From Eutypella sp. D-1 (Eukaryota > Ascomycota > Sordariomycetes > Xylariales > Diatrypaceae): DNA of 64,000 nt. The position numbers and the translations under genes were made by a program. Below the pieces are notes generated by a model, which was not told where the DNA came from, did not search any database, and saw nothing but the letters and a program-made list of their open reading frames with translations. The DNA lies in assembly GCA_023313575.1 (NCBI GenBank), contig JAJTTP010000012.1:620001-684000 (forward strand), read 5' to 3'. Position 1 is the stretch's first letter. The number at the start of each line of letters is the position of its first letter. Shown in pieces: positions 11,118 to 22,728 of the stretch.

Positions 11118-11486
11118 ACAGTCTAAGAGTGGGGCACATTACCCCTATTTTTTACCTCTAATATCCGAACACTTTGGGCCACAGCAGAGTGTCTCGATTG
11201 AACTTGATCAACGCTATCTCTATAAGCCCTAACAAGCACTTATTCCCCCTATCGAGGGAGTTGGTAAACGTAAAAAGTCCCTCCAAGTAACCCCGTTTAT
11301 CTACACTGTCCAGATCGACCACGGTGGCGAAGAGCTCCGCCGCCCATCTCTAGCAGGCCAAGCTTTTCATCACGGGGGTGGGGGTTGGGGAGGGATTTTA
11401 CGTTTTACGTATTTGAAGCGTGCGGAAGCAGCAGAATTTATCATATGGTATCAATAAAAACCTAACCAGACGGAACGCCACGCCAA
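11118..11486. other. Convergent intergenic spacer
   Basis: Lies between the 3' ends of the NACHT-ankyrin gene and PWP2. No coding potential seen. A GGGGGTGGGGGTTGGGG run near 11373-11390 is the only notable sequence. Confidence 0.4.
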
Positions 11487-14297
11487 TTATTCTAGCCCGA
11501 TCCATTCCTCCTCGGCCTCGTCTTCCGACGTCAGCATGGCCTCCTCCACCACGGCACCGTTTACGCCCGCGGGCAACAGCTTAACGGTGTCAGCGCCCCC
11601 GTTCGCGAGGGCTGCCCTACCGGCTTTCTTCTGTTGCTGCTGTTGTTTGGTTTCAGCCTGCGCGAGCAGGTAATCGACCATGTAGACGTTCTCGTCGGCG
11701 AGGCGGCGGACGTCGTCGCGCATGCGGGCGATGGCGCGGGCGACGACGCGGAGCTCGACGTCGAGCTTGGCGCGGTTGGCCGTGAGCCAAGCGCCGTGCT
11801 GGTCGACCAGGGCGCGGATCCAGAGAAGGCAGAACTCGAGGTGCGGGGACTCCTCGGTCTGCGCGGCCACGAACCGTAGCAGCCGCGCTACGTACACCGT
11901 CGGAAACTGCGATACTACCAGTCCGATGTCCGGGTGCGGCACCGCTTGGAACACCCGCCGGATCAGCCCCGCCTCGTTGAGTCGGAACGCCATCACCAGC
12001 GCCTTGAGGTAGTCGCGCTCGTGCTCGAGCACTGCGAGGGTGGATGCGGGTGTGATTTCCATGTTGAGGTCGAATGGGTCGAATTGCAGGTTGTCGTCTA
12101 GGCTGTAGATCAGCAGGCCCTCGGTCGACGCGGCGCAGAACGAGGTGCCGGCGGGCGAGAACCCCACGCTCGTGACTTTGACCTCCGGGAACTTCGTCCG
12201 CGCTGAGGGATCCCCGCCGCGTTTCGAGCCGGGCAGCGACTTATCCTGGCGGGCCTCGCGGTCCGAGTTCTCACCCTCGTCGTCGAGGAGGCCTTCCGGC
12301 CCCGCCTCCGTGAGCTGCCGGCTGTTCAGGAACTCCTGGGTCCCCGACAGCGACAGGTTGACGCTGACGGTGAACTTCTTGAGCATCACCATCGTGTGCA
12401 CGGAGTAGAGGCATATGTGCTTGCTGTTGCCCCCGGCTAGCAGACAGCTGCCGTCCGTGCTGTAGCGAATCGTCGAGAAGCTCTTGGTGCCGGCCACGTT
12501 GGCGGCCGTTCGTCGGTCGGTGATTTTCCGACCTCCGGAGGCATCTCTCCGCCCGTCCAGGCCGGATATCTGCTCTCCTTCCGACACGGACCAGAAGGTG
12601 ATCTGTCCATCCAGGGTGGAGATGGCGAGTTGCGCGGAGTCCGGCCGCACCGCGATGTCTAATACGTCTGATTGCAGCTGCAGGGGCTCGCTGGTCTGCG
12701 TGCGACTGAATATAGACCATATCCTGGCGGTTCGGTCCCAGCTGCCGCTGACCAAGAGACTGCCGTTCGGGGCGAACGCCAAAGAGCAGACGGGGCCTTC
12801 GTGCCCGGCTAATCGGTCGAGCAGCTGTCCGGTCTGCACGGACCAGATGTGAATGTCGAAGGAATCCAAGGACCCCGCCGCCACCACCTCTCCGCTGGGA
12901 TCGACCGCCATACAGCTGAAGGAGAGCCGCGTCGGCGCGGTGAATGTCCGGAAATTCCGATAGCGGATGAGATCCCAGGCCCGGACGGAGCCGTCGAGAC
13001 TGGAAGTAAATAGAACGCTGCCCTTCTTGGCGAACTCGCATGCCGTCACGCCGCTTGTGTGCTCCGTGAAGGTGACAATGCAGAAGCCGGAGTCGATATC
13101 CCATACCTTGATCTTGCCGTCGTCGGCGGCCGTAACGATGCGCTTACCGTCGGGGGCATAGACCAGAGAGTTCATAGAGTCGAAGTGACCTTGCTGTTTC
13201 AGGATATAAGACTCGGACTGCCATTCCCAAACCAATAACTGCCCAAGCTTAGAGGCACCAAAAGCTAACCATTCGCCACTCTGATTTACCGTGACGAAGT
13301 CGATCTCGTTTTGCGATATGCTAAGCGTGTGTATCATGTTGAAATCGGGCATCTCGTATAGTCCAAATATTCCGTTGGAGAAACCGGCCACTAGGAGATT
13401 TGAGTCGGCGTGGAAAGAGGCGCACCGGACGCTGGCGTTATTCTGCATGAAGTAATGCCTCCGCACTATCCTCCAGCGCATATCTGAGTCATCGGCGTCC
13501 TCCATATCTTCGTCGTCGTCGGGCGGTGGCGGGGCGTTGGGATGCCTCGTATATTGCCAATCGAAGACGGCGCCGTCCTTACTGATAGTATAAATGGTCT
13601 CCTGGTCCTTGGAAAACCAGGCGCCGATAAGGGCCTGTTTATGGCCGGATAGGACGGTAGGGGTGAAGCCCTCCTCGGCGTTTAAGCTCCATATCCTCGT
13701 GGTGAGATCCTTGGAGGCGGTTAGGAAGAAGCGCGAGTCGTTAGACCATTCGATCCACCGGACATCATCGTGATGGGCGACGTGGGTGTGGTGGCGCACG
13801 AAGGGAGCGAACTCGAGCTGTCCCTCGGCGTGGGAATCCGGGGTAGAGGGAACCTGCCATACCTCTACCTTCCGGCCGAGACCTACGGCGAAATGGCGAC
13901 CGGATGGAGAGAAAGCGAGTGCGGTGGCAGACGATCGGAAAGAGAAGTGGTATATGGGTATGCGACGGGGGACGTTGGTTAGAATGGCGTGTCCATCCTC
14001 GTCGACGGAGAGCAGGAGGTTGCCCCTCGGGGTTAGGCCGATTCGAGAGATGTTTTTTCTATGAGCGAAGGGGAGGGTATGGGACTTGTTACTATCACAA
14101 GTTAGCAGGCTTGAAGCCAATTACTGTCATGTATATATGTATAAATATGTATAAATATCAACTCACTCTACGAGGTTGAAGACAGTAACTCTGTTCCCAA
14201 CTGGGGAGAAGAGGCAGGTTCCGTCGGGGCTAAACAGGAGATTTCCCTGGCTGTAAACAGTTCCCAGCAAGTTGGAGAACTTGAAGTCTGTCTTCAT
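11487..14297 (-). CDS. pwp2: PWP2/UTP1, U3 snoRNP (SSU processome) WD40 protein
   Basis: Two exons on the minus strand, 14297-14167 and 14091-11487, give 911 aa, close to the 923 aa of yeast Pwp2. The first exon (MKTDFKFSNLLGTVYSQGNL) matches the conserved N-terminus, and the 75-nt intron has GTGAGT and a GCTAAC branch site. The protein has two WD40 propellers, with clear repeats such as GHFDSMNSLVYAPDGKRIVT and AADDGKIKVWDIDSGFCIVT. The C-terminal Utp12-type helical domain contains ERDYLKALVMAFRLNEAGLI. An acidic tail ends in TSEDEAEEEWIGLE. Pwp2 forms the UTP-B subcomplex needed for early 18S rRNA processing in the nucleolus. The gene is divergent from the septin gene; the shared promoter region carries a dense set of GATA-factor sites. 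Identification is firm. Confidence 0.96.
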
Positions 14298-14408
14298 GGC
14301 TCTTTTTTCTTCTTTATTATATGGCCATTCCGGAGTGTCAATGGAGTGCCAATGCCAATTTCAAATCGGATATTGTTGAAGTTTGAGTTGAAGGTTAAGT
14401 CAAGGGAA

Positions 14409-14537
14409 GATAAGGTGAGGATAAGGAAGTCGAGTGATAAGCGCGTCTTCGCAACTTTTTTTGGTTCTTATCAGCGATAAGAATTCCAATCATCTTAATA
14501 CTGCCTCATAATAGGGCTTAGCAGATGTTGTCTTATC
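14409..14537. promoter_or_regulatory. Cluster of GATA-factor (HGATAR) sites
   Basis: Six copies of GATAAG/CTTATC occur within 129 bases: plus-strand GATAAG at 14409, 14420, 14436 and 14476, and CTTATC at 14467 and 14532. Two of them face each other as CTTATC-AGC-GATAAG (14467-14481), a perfect 6-bp inverted pair. HGATAR is the binding site of fungal GATA factors such as AreA, SreA and WC proteins. Position is 110-240 bases upstream of the PWP2 start and about 1 kb upstream of CDC12. Which factor acts here, if any, cannot be told from sequence. Confidence 0.45.
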
Positions 14538-15144
14538 ATGCAGCTAAGGTTGTGCAGTACCTGAATTATTATGTAATTAAAGAGTAGCATATTAAAGCGG
14601 GTCAATTCTTCAATCAAACCTCCATGAACCTCCAAGTCTTGGCAACTATGGAAGTCTGGTATGGCAAGTCTGGCAAGTGCGGGCAGGCGGTCAGGACTCC
14701 CGACCCTCAGACCACCTCAACAACCTTGGAACATGAAGAGCGCAGGGACTCTGTACTTAATCATACTAGCGTTAAGCATTAAAGTTAGGGGGGAAATAAC
14801 ACCGTCACTCAAAATATTTGGGGATTTCGTAGAATATCGTATTCTGGTTGGCTGCATTTTGGAGTAGCAACTTGGGGTTTCATATGAACCTTAAAAAGCT
14901 TCTGTGCTGCGTACTTGAAGTACTGCAATAGGTAACCATACCTACCCATATGTAGGTAGAAGTACCGATATGGATGTACCAATTTACTTAGTGAAAGTTC
15001 TCCCGGCTGTTGTCCCTTCCCCCTGAGAAAAAAAGTGGAAAGACATTCATGGAGACCAGACGGGATAACTCAGAAGATACCTACCACTTTTACCTTGCTC
15101 TCTCTCTGCGTCTAATTAACTAGTTGGATGTAGTCTGCAACTTA

Positions 15145-15168
15145 GCCCAGCCCAGCCCAGCCCAGCCC
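15145..15168. repeat. (CCCAG)n short tandem repeat
   Basis: Four to five tandem copies of CCCAG lie in the septin upstream region. Only the repetition is visible; no function is implied. Confidence 0.7.
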
Positions 15169-15557
15169 GCCTTCTATTACCATAAGGTTTACTTACCATT
15201 TACTTTACCATTTACAACCGCCAAATCAACACCACGTTTTATTCCCCCCCCCAGTCCCAATTCTTCCACACACCACACACAGAGAAGACTAGTAGACTCT
15301 TAATCAACCCCCATCTTCGTTTACTTGACCGATCTATTGGGATTTTCAATCGGGTCTTCTTCGTCTTTTCTTCGTCTGTTTATTCGTTTTCTGAGTACTA
15401 ATACCTCGTAAGTTACTTGATGCGATACATATTCTCGACTCTTCATATACCTATTACCTATTACCTATTACTTAGGTATTTGTAGGCGAATAGACAGCTA
15501 ACCATCGATGAAAACGCGATAGATATCTCGCGTAATCCTCCTTTACCATCAGACATC

Positions 15558-17171
15558 ATGGCCGAAACAGCATCGCCAATCGGTAAGTTATAGTCCTGGA
15601 TTCATTTTTAGTTTCTATTACCTGTCTGCCTGTTTCGCTTCAATCGCATGCCTTCTCTATCTTTCGTCCACCTTCATGCCACAATGCTACAATACTACAC
15701 CACACCGACCTACAGCTTTTGGTCGTTAACTATCTCATCTCGGTTCTTTTGCTTCGGTACTAATATTCTGAAATAGGCATTGCCAACCTCCCGAATCAGC
15801 GCCACAAGATCGTGGCCAAGAGAGGTGCCGCCTTTACTATTATGGTATATTCCTCCCTCACCCCCCTTTCTCAATCCTGAGGGCAACCACCAGCTGTCTC
15901 TGACAGAGATCCAGAGGCCCAGAGACCTGGAGTTTTAGAGTTTTAGCGATAGGAAAAAAACTGACCTGGCTTCGACATCATTAGGTTGCTGGTGAATCCG
16001 GTCTGGGCAAGACTACCTTCATCAACACGCTTTTCTCCACCACCATCAAGAACTATGCCGACCACAAGCGACGACACCAGAAGCAGATCGACAAGACCGT
16101 CGAGATTGAGATTACCAAGGCCGAGCTGGAGGAGAAGTTCTTCAAGGGTACATATGGCCATTCATTTTTAAAGCATTCGTAACTCGTCTTCGTCGCCTCC
16201 AGCTTACTAACAGCGACCTTCTACAGTCCGCTTGACCGTTATTGACACTCCGGGTTTCGGCGACTACGTCAACAACCGGGATTCATGGATGCCCATCATC
16301 GAATTCCTGGACGACCAGCACGAGTCCTACATGCTTCAGGAGCAGCAGCCGCGCCGTCAGGACAAGATTGATCTCCGTGTCCACGCCTGCCTGTACTTCA
16401 TCCGGCCTACTGGCCACACCCTCAAGCCTCTGGATATCGAAGTCATGAAGAGGCTTTGCTCCAGAGTCAATCTGATCCCTGTTATTGCCAAGGCTGATAC
16501 TCTGAGCCCGGCCGATCTTGCCAAGTTCAAGGCGAAGGTAATGCGATGCCCTGACCCGATTCTTGTGCTTCTAACTAACGAGCGATTTCTCGTAGATCCG
16601 AGCTGTCATCGAGGCCCAGAGCATCAAGATCTACCAGCCACCGATCGAGGAGGACGATGAGGCTGCTGCTCAGCACGCACGTAGCCTCCTGGCTGCCGTC
16701 CCGTTCGCGGTTATTGGTTCCGAGAAGGACGTTAAGTCGGCTGACGGTCGCGTCGTCAAGGGACGTCAGTACTCGTGGGGTGTTGCCGAGGTCGAGAACG
16801 AGGACCACTGCGATTTCAAGAAGCTGCGCTCGATTCTGATCCGAACCCACATGCTGGACCTCATCCACACGACAGAGGAGCTCCACTACGAGGCCTACCG
16901 TGCTCAGCAGATGGAGACTCGCAAATTTGGCGAGGCCCGCCCCCGCAAGCTCGACAATCCCAAGTACAAGGAGGAAGAGGAGGCCCTTCGCAAGCGCTTT
17001 ACCGAGCAGGTCAAGGTCGAGGAGCAGCGTTTCAGGCAGTGGGAGCAGAAGCTCATCGCTGAGCGAGACCGTCTCAATAAGGATCTCGAGTCGACCCATG
17101 CTCAGATCAAGCAGCTCGAGACGGAGCTCGAGCAGATGCAGGGCAGCCTGGCCCGCAGCGGACGTCGCTAA
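15558..17171 (+). CDS. cdc12: Septin, Cdc12/AspC type
   Basis: Five exons (15558-15582, 15777-15844, 15985-16147, 16227-16537, 16596-17171) give 380 aa. The start MAETASPIGIANLPNQRHKI matches the Cdc12/AspC subgroup, whose yeast member has GISNLPNQRYKIV. The P-loop GESGLGKT is at residues 34-41, followed by the switch DTPGFGD and the G4 motif AKAD. The septin-unique region contains DFKKLRSILIRTHMLDLI. The C-terminal part has NPKYKEEEEALRKRF and EEQRFRQWEQKLIAERDRL, a predicted coiled coil that is the hallmark of Cdc12 versus Cdc10. Septins assemble into hetero-oligomeric rods and rings at septa, germ tubes and branches; Cdc12 pairs with Cdc3 and Cdc11 types through the coiled coil. The very short first exon (25 nt) is easily missed by gene finders. 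Confidence 0.95.
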
Positions 17172-17740
17172 GCATTCACAGATATACCCCTTGCGTTCGT
17201 GCCCTGCGGGCACGTATTTTGCGGAGAAACATCTACTTCCCATCTCGGGATGTATGGCATTGGGGGGCCGAATATTATCTATCATACGCGATGGTCTAAC
17301 GGGGCCTCCGAATTTTAGACGGTTCTCAGGTCATGCTTTACCAGCTAATTGTTTTGCTAAGACGCGGACGAAGAGAAAGAGAGAGAGAGAGACGCGTGAG
17401 GGGGAGGAGAGGAGGTCAAGCCATATATAGCACTCCAATCGCTGTGGTGGTGGAACTGGGGAAGATAGATGGGGATGGTGGTGGTGGGGGGTTGTGGTCC
17501 GCGTGCTGAAAGAAACTATTCTCTGTCCTACTACTACTACCGGGGGGTGGGTAGCAAAGTCCGCTTACTGCGAGGCTCTGCTTCTTCCACCCCCCTTTTT
17601 TAAACCCCACCTAGTTAGGCTTATTTTTACGAATGTAATACAGTTTTTTCTTAAATGATTGCCGAACCTCAGGTTACCCCCGGCTTTTAAGATTACTTAA
17701 TAATCGAATAGAAGTTGTAGTTAATGTGTGTGCACGCTAC

Positions 17741-17764
17741 TGTTGCTGCTGCTGCTGCTGCTGC
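17741..17764. repeat. (TGC)n microsatellite
   Basis: Trinucleotide run with TGT at the start and then about seven uninterrupted TGC units, in the gene-free spacer between CDC12 and the kinase gene. Confidence 0.75.
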
Positions 17765-18239
17765 TAACTTGGGCATGGTATTGTTGTTGCTGTTGTTAAT
17801 TGTGGTCTTCCGTCTTGGACAGTGATTTTTTGACTTATTTTGTCCCGTGGCGTTGAAGATGAGAGAAGATGCGCGTGTAATTACGTCTTCAGGGTATATT
17901 TCGTATTCTGATTTCCCCCGCAACCGGCCGGTCAGTCTCGCTATCAACTTAATTTCTGATCTTTTACCGCTACCATACCAAACCAGATAAAGGATCCCAA
18001 AATCGAGAACGACAAAAAGGGGTGTGGGAAAGTTCCCGGTCAAGAAATCAGACTGGGCGGGATGAGATAGGGTAGTGTAGTATGGCTTGACTACAGTGAG
18101 ATCTCGGCCACGAGCAGGTATGCATGTGATAGATGGAGACTTGAACTTCTTGACTAGGACCAGGGACTTAGAAGTCCAAAGCCACTTCCCTTTCTTCTTA
18201 TATTCGATAATTACGATGATGATTCCCGATGCCCTGCCT

Positions 18240-18304
18240 GCCTATCCGCATGCCCAACACCCCCCCTCCCTCCCCTCCCCTCCCTCCCCTCCCCTCCCCT
18301 CCCT
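18240..18304. repeat. C-rich (CCCTC)n array
   Basis: An almost pure pyrimidine stretch made of CCCTC/CCCCTC units. The complementary strand has many GGG runs and could form a G-quadruplex. It lies about 60 bases beyond the 3' end of the kinase gene. Confidence 0.65.
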
Positions 18305-18359
18305 CTTCTGCTATAGTTCATTCCATATCTCCTATCCTATCCTATCCTAAGGGCTAGCA

Positions 18360-20098
18360 CTAGATAGCATCCATAGAAGCGCGCATGACGAGCTGCTCGT
18401 TCTTGTTGCCGAGCTTGGAGATCTGCAGGAAGGCGTCGACGCCGTAGCCCTCGAGACTGTGCAGCTCCAGCCCGCCCGCCCAGTACTCCGCGTACACGCG
18501 GCTTAAGGGTAGGCCCATGCCCAGACGCAGGTTCGGCGGCCGCGAGGATAAGGGGGATAGTGAGGAGGAACTGCCGGAGGGTGGGGTTGGGGCGCCGGAG
18601 GTGCTGGGGGGGCTCGGCCAGTTGTGTGCTGTGCTGCTGCTTGTTCCGCGGGGCGTGTCGGGTGTTCTGGGCGTTGGCGGGTTTGGGTTTGGGGTAGGGG
18701 TAGTGGTAGAGGTAGTGGGGGGAGATGAGGAGGAAGGGGAGGTAGGGCTGGAGTTGGCATTCCCGTCGTGGACGCGCAGTTCCTGCAGCGTGGCGGCCAT
18801 GAGGGGCACGCGGCCGAGGTTATCGAGGCGCTGGCTGCGGGCGGGCGATAGCGAGGGCCCCTTGGCGAAGGACCAGAGGTAGGGCATGACGTCGCGGGGG
18901 ATGCCGCCGCCGCGGTCGGAGATGCGGATGATGACGTGTTTCTGGGCCTCGCAGACCGTGACCTCGACGGGCGGGGGCGGCGACGCCGGGTCGTCCCCGT
19001 CCCGCTGCCGCTTGTCGATCACCGCCTGCACGGAGTTGCGCAGCAGTTCGCCGACGATGTATTCGAGGTGGCTGAGGATGTAGGGGAAGGTGGATTCGAG
19101 GTGCCCGTCGACGCGGACCTCGGGGATCTGCACGTCGGGGCCGTTGGCTGAGCGCGCCAGGTCCCGCACTGCCTTCGCGCACCGCTCGATCACGTCCTTC
19201 GCTGCGCACCGCAGGAAGATCTCCCCGATGAATTCGCTCTCCGAGTGCGGCGCCCCCGGCTGGAACCAGTCCGCGTGGAATGTTTCTGTTAGTGCTAGGT
19301 GCTGCTCTGCGATCACCCGGCGGGATATGCGCTGTGTGTCCCCGTCACCCGCCGGTGTTAGCGAGTCGGTTCCGTGCTCTAGACTTGAGACAACTTACCG
19401 ATCTTAGCAGGGTGCTCATGAAAGTGTCGAGCTCCTCGGCGGGCATGAGGCCGCTGCACTCGAGCATGCCCATGGTGAGCTTGGGGATGACGACGAGGTG
19501 GGCGCGCAGCATGCGGGCGAGCTCGGCGCAGAAGCGGTCGTTGTCGTCGAGGGACTTGATCTCGCGTATGCGGCGGAACAGGTCGAAGGCGTCGTAGTAG
19601 AGCTCGTAGACGTCGCGGATGTGCGGGTTCGACACCACGACGTACGGCAGCCGCTGCATGTCCCGCAGCCGGTGCGCGATCCGCGTCGGCAGCTCCGTCC
19701 GCACGTAGTTCGCTGAGCTGATCAGCCGCGCCTCCGTCAGCGATCGCCCGAATACCATCAGTTGTCGCAGACTGATCGGCCGCGCCTCCTTCGCTACCCA
19801 GCTGTGTGAACTGCTGTCAGCCTCACTCGCGCGCGCTTCATGATGATAATGATAATGGAACGACGTACTCATCCAAAACCTGGACGGGCCTGAACTTCGT
19901 AGAGTGTGACCATCTTCTGCGTCCGCTGCTGCTGGCCACTGGTAGAGGAGTGTGGTAATCGATTGGTCGTAAACCTATCGCAGATGCAATTGTCGTCGTC
20001 GTTATCGCTTTCTTCGTAATAGTTCTCGATACTGGACCTTCGAGGGCCGTCAACCGGAGGGCTTTGGTGGTGGCATTTTGCACCGCGAATGGGAACAT
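18360..20098 (-). CDS. Mitochondrial dehydrogenase kinase (PDK/BCKDK family)
   Basis: Three exons (20098-19869, 19801-19399, 19331-18360) give 534 aa. The N-terminus MFPFAVQNATTKALRLTALE is rich in Arg, Ser and Thr with no acidic run, fitting a mitochondrial presequence. The N-terminal helical domain (ARPISLRQLMVFGRSLTEAR, ELPTRIAHRLRDMQRLPYVV) precedes a GHKL ATP-binding domain. That domain has N-box ELLRNSVQAVID, G1 box ISDRGGGIP, LWSFAKG, and G2 box GMGLPLSRVYAEYWAGG. These enzymes phosphorylate serine on E1-alpha of pyruvate or branched-chain 2-oxoacid dehydrogenase and switch it off. Sequence alone does not tell me which substrate applies, or whether it is the Pkp1 or Pkp2 type. About 90 residues rich in Ser, Thr and Pro are inserted exactly where the mobile ATP lid lies. 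Family membership is firm. Confidence 0.92.
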
Positions 20099-20145
20099 GA
20101 TATATCGGCCAGTTCCATGCCAGCCAGAAATGAAAAAGTCTGGCC

Positions 20146-20172
20146 CCCTTCTTCTTCTTCTTCTTCTTCTTC
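20146..20172. repeat. (CTT)n microsatellite in the kinase leader
   Basis: About eight to nine CTT/TTC units lie 50-75 bases upstream of the kinase ATG. Read on the minus (sense) strand this is an AAG-rich leader. Confidence 0.7.
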
Positions 20173-21847
20173 TGTAAGTCCTTTTTTCAACTTCACACAC
20201 TGAATTATTAACTAGGTAACGCTACGGCGGTATCGTGGTGGTAGGCGGGCTGACGGGCTGCGACATTCTCGGGGAAGTAGGTAGACAAGGCAGGCAGGCG
20301 ATCTTTCTTTACCTGGGCTAACTGGAAGCAGATTACAGGCACATGTGTAAATTATAGCTTCCCAGGTAGGTAGGTAAGGTGCCTAGGCAGGCAAGGTAGG
20401 TAACGAATGAGAAGGTAAAAAAAAGAGGTGGTATTTGTATTGGCCGGCCGATCTCGCTGCCGCCCCCGGGGGGAGTCGATTTATCAAGGATGCTTCCCCG
20501 AGATCTGGAAATACTTAGGTACCGTAGAAATACCCCCCCAAATACCTGCCAACTTGGTTGGGTTGACTTTTGTGCAACGGTGACTCGACCCTTCGACGCT
20601 TCTTCCTTCCAAGGTTTCCAATTTCTATTCTGATATGGATATAGGTACCGATTACCTAGGTACAGGAGTCTGGTGTATGACAATTATGTCATAAGTAATA
20701 CCCACCACCTGTGTGTGTACGGAGTACCGAGGGAACTAGATATTCATCTATCCTATATGTGCGATAGTAGAATAATAGTATTTCACGATTCAATATTCCG
20801 GGGGGTTATGTGCCTTAACTGCTATACACGTCATCGCCATCCCACCTTTCCACCTTTCCGCCTATCCGTGGCTGTGTACCTAGGTACTACGTTATTGGCC
20901 GAGGCGTGGCTGGTGCCTCTCCATATTTTTCTCTCTTTTGCGACGCTCTTAGTTATGGTACAGAGATATTTATTTACATATTGTTGAGAACGTCGTGACT
21001 AACAAGGAAACTCTGCACATTCTTAGCAGGTTGACGGGGTATGAAGTACGACGGAAATCAGTCTGGGCTTTGCAACAGCACTTACTAAGATACCTCGAAA
21101 TTACTTAGGTATTGTATAATAACTACCAACATGGCATGGATGGCCCTACAACTATCAAGTCGATATCGCGACTGCCTTTGGACAATGGAAGCTGCTCAGG
21201 TGGGGGGGGGGGGCTGTATATAGTTACTTAGGTACCTAGTTAGTAATACCTTCTACGGAGCACACCTGCTTTTCTAGGCTGCCAGATTTGTTACCAAACC
21301 CAACTTCTCTACTGACTTCTCTACATTTTCTGTCTTGTGGGCTATACCTACCCTGGTAAGACATCCCCACCTAAGTACCACTAATTGGCCCATGCTTGTC
21401 CATTTCTTAGGTACTTAGGTACAATTCTGGTATTTGCCTGCATCATCATCATCAATCTTTGTTAGCCCCGCGTAGTAGTAGCAGTAGCAGTAGCAGTAAC
21501 TACTTAGCAGCAGCAGTCCTGGAGTAGCAGTAGCGTAGCAGCAGCTGTGTTGGTGGCTCTTCCATGTCTTGCTTTGGCCGTTATTTCTGCCTCTTTCTCG
21601 ATACTATTCCATACTACCCACCTACTTCTACTATCTACACTACAACCACCACCACCGCCACCGTTGATTATTACAGCAAACTGATAGCGAACAAACATCG
21701 CCGCACCACAACCTCACCTGGGTATCGACCGACTACGTTACTACCAGGTTATCTACCTATCTACCTCTCTCTCTCTCTCTACCTTACTTAGGTATTCAGT
21801 ACACTGTGAAGGGAGCAGGAGCAACATCAAGTAACCTTGAACCAGTA

Positions 21848-21877
21848 ACCACCACCACCACCACCACCACCACCACC
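21848..21877. repeat. (ACC)10 microsatellite
   Basis: Ten uninterrupted ACC units in the gene-free region upstream of UBP15. Confidence 0.8.
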
Positions 21878-22170
21878 TGGGGGCAGTGAATCAGTAAACC
21901 ACCAGTTAACCAAACCCTGTTTTCCAATCAGCCTATCCCGTCATCCCTCCTCTGTTTCTGTGTCTGTCTTTCTCTCTCTCTCTCTTCTATGTCCCTAAAC
22001 TTTTTTCTTTGGGATGATCCTCACCTCTTCTTCACCTTGTCTTCAACCTGATTCAACCTGATGCATGACTAAAAATCAGCGTTCATCACGACTTCATCTT
22101 CATGCAACCGAACGCCGCGACGCTCTTATTTTTCCTCCCTAGTGCGCACTCAGATTTCGATTCTTTCTCC

Positions 22171-22213
22171 TGTTGCTGCTGCTGCTGCTGCTCCTCCTCC
22201 TCCTCTTCTTCTT
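22171..22213. repeat. Compound (TGC)n(TCC)n(TTC)n microsatellite
   Basis: A run of TGC units passes directly into TCC and then TTC units, all in the pyrimidine-rich region upstream of UBP15. An open frame through it encodes poly-Leu and is judged non-genic. Confidence 0.75.
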
Positions 22214-22728
22214 ACCCCCCGAAGCATCTATAAGCAGTAGAAATGGTCAGTTAAACCCGTTTCCCGTTCCTCGTCTTTTCTTGGTTGTCTGTCTTATCTT
22301 TTTTTGTCTCTCTCTCTTTAACTTGAATCCTTCGAGGCGTTTCTTCATCTGCATGCGAGACTTGCATGACATGGCCCTGGGTTCTTGGTTCATTATATGT
22401 AACCAACAATTTTCAACCCACCCACTCACCTACGTACCTACCAACAAGCAAGCAAGCAAGCAAAAAAACTACAAGCACTATTACAATTCCATAGCTACTC
22501 CCTGGTATTTTATTCATTGGGTCTTTGTGGCTAAGGGAGACTTTAAAGCTTCCTTTCTCAGCTTCTTTTTAAAGCTTCTTTTCTCTGTCCGCCTTATCCC
22601 GAGATCAATATTTTCATAGTTACCTGGATACCATTTATTTCACTTGTTCTTTTCGACTTGGCGCTTGAGACTGACCATCCTCATCCTCTTAATAGAGTTA
22701 CGATTCCGAAATTCATTCCCCTAACGAC

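Larger units (their letters stand above)
14298..15557. promoter_or_regulatory. Divergent promoter region of PWP2 and CDC12
   Basis: No gene is seen in this 1.26-kb spacer. It must hold both promoters and the septin leader. It contains a cluster of GATA-factor sites (listed separately), a (CCCAG)n run at 15145-15168, and pyrimidine-rich DNA just before the septin start, as usual for highly expressed fungal genes. TACCTAT/TACCTATTACC repeats occur at about 15445-15475. Confidence 0.5.
17172..18359. other. Convergent intergenic spacer rich in simple repeats
   Basis: Lies between the 3' ends of CDC12 and the dehydrogenase kinase gene. No coding potential is visible. It contains a GA run (about 17375-17392), (TGC)n at 17741-17764, a CCCTC-rich array (18240-18304) and (CCTAT)n at 18330-18349. 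Confidence 0.5.
20099..22728. other. Long intergenic region between kinase gene and UBP15
   Basis: No gene is seen in 2.6 kb. It holds the divergent promoters of the kinase and UBP15 genes, many TACCTAGGTA-like palindromes (near 20520, 20655, 20877, 21225, 21410), a G12 run near 21200 and several microsatellites. The last 600 bases before UBP15 are strongly pyrimidine-rich and probably include its leader. An open frame at 22173-22619 is low-complexity and rejected. Confidence 0.5.

Noticed and set aside
12271..13104. 277-aa minus-strand frame inside PWP2
   Set aside because: Arg/Gly/Pro-rich shadow of the PWP2 reading frame.
22173..22619. 148-aa frame beginning with poly-Leu
   Set aside because: Arises from a TGC/TCC/TTC microsatellite in the UBP15 upstream region; no family features.
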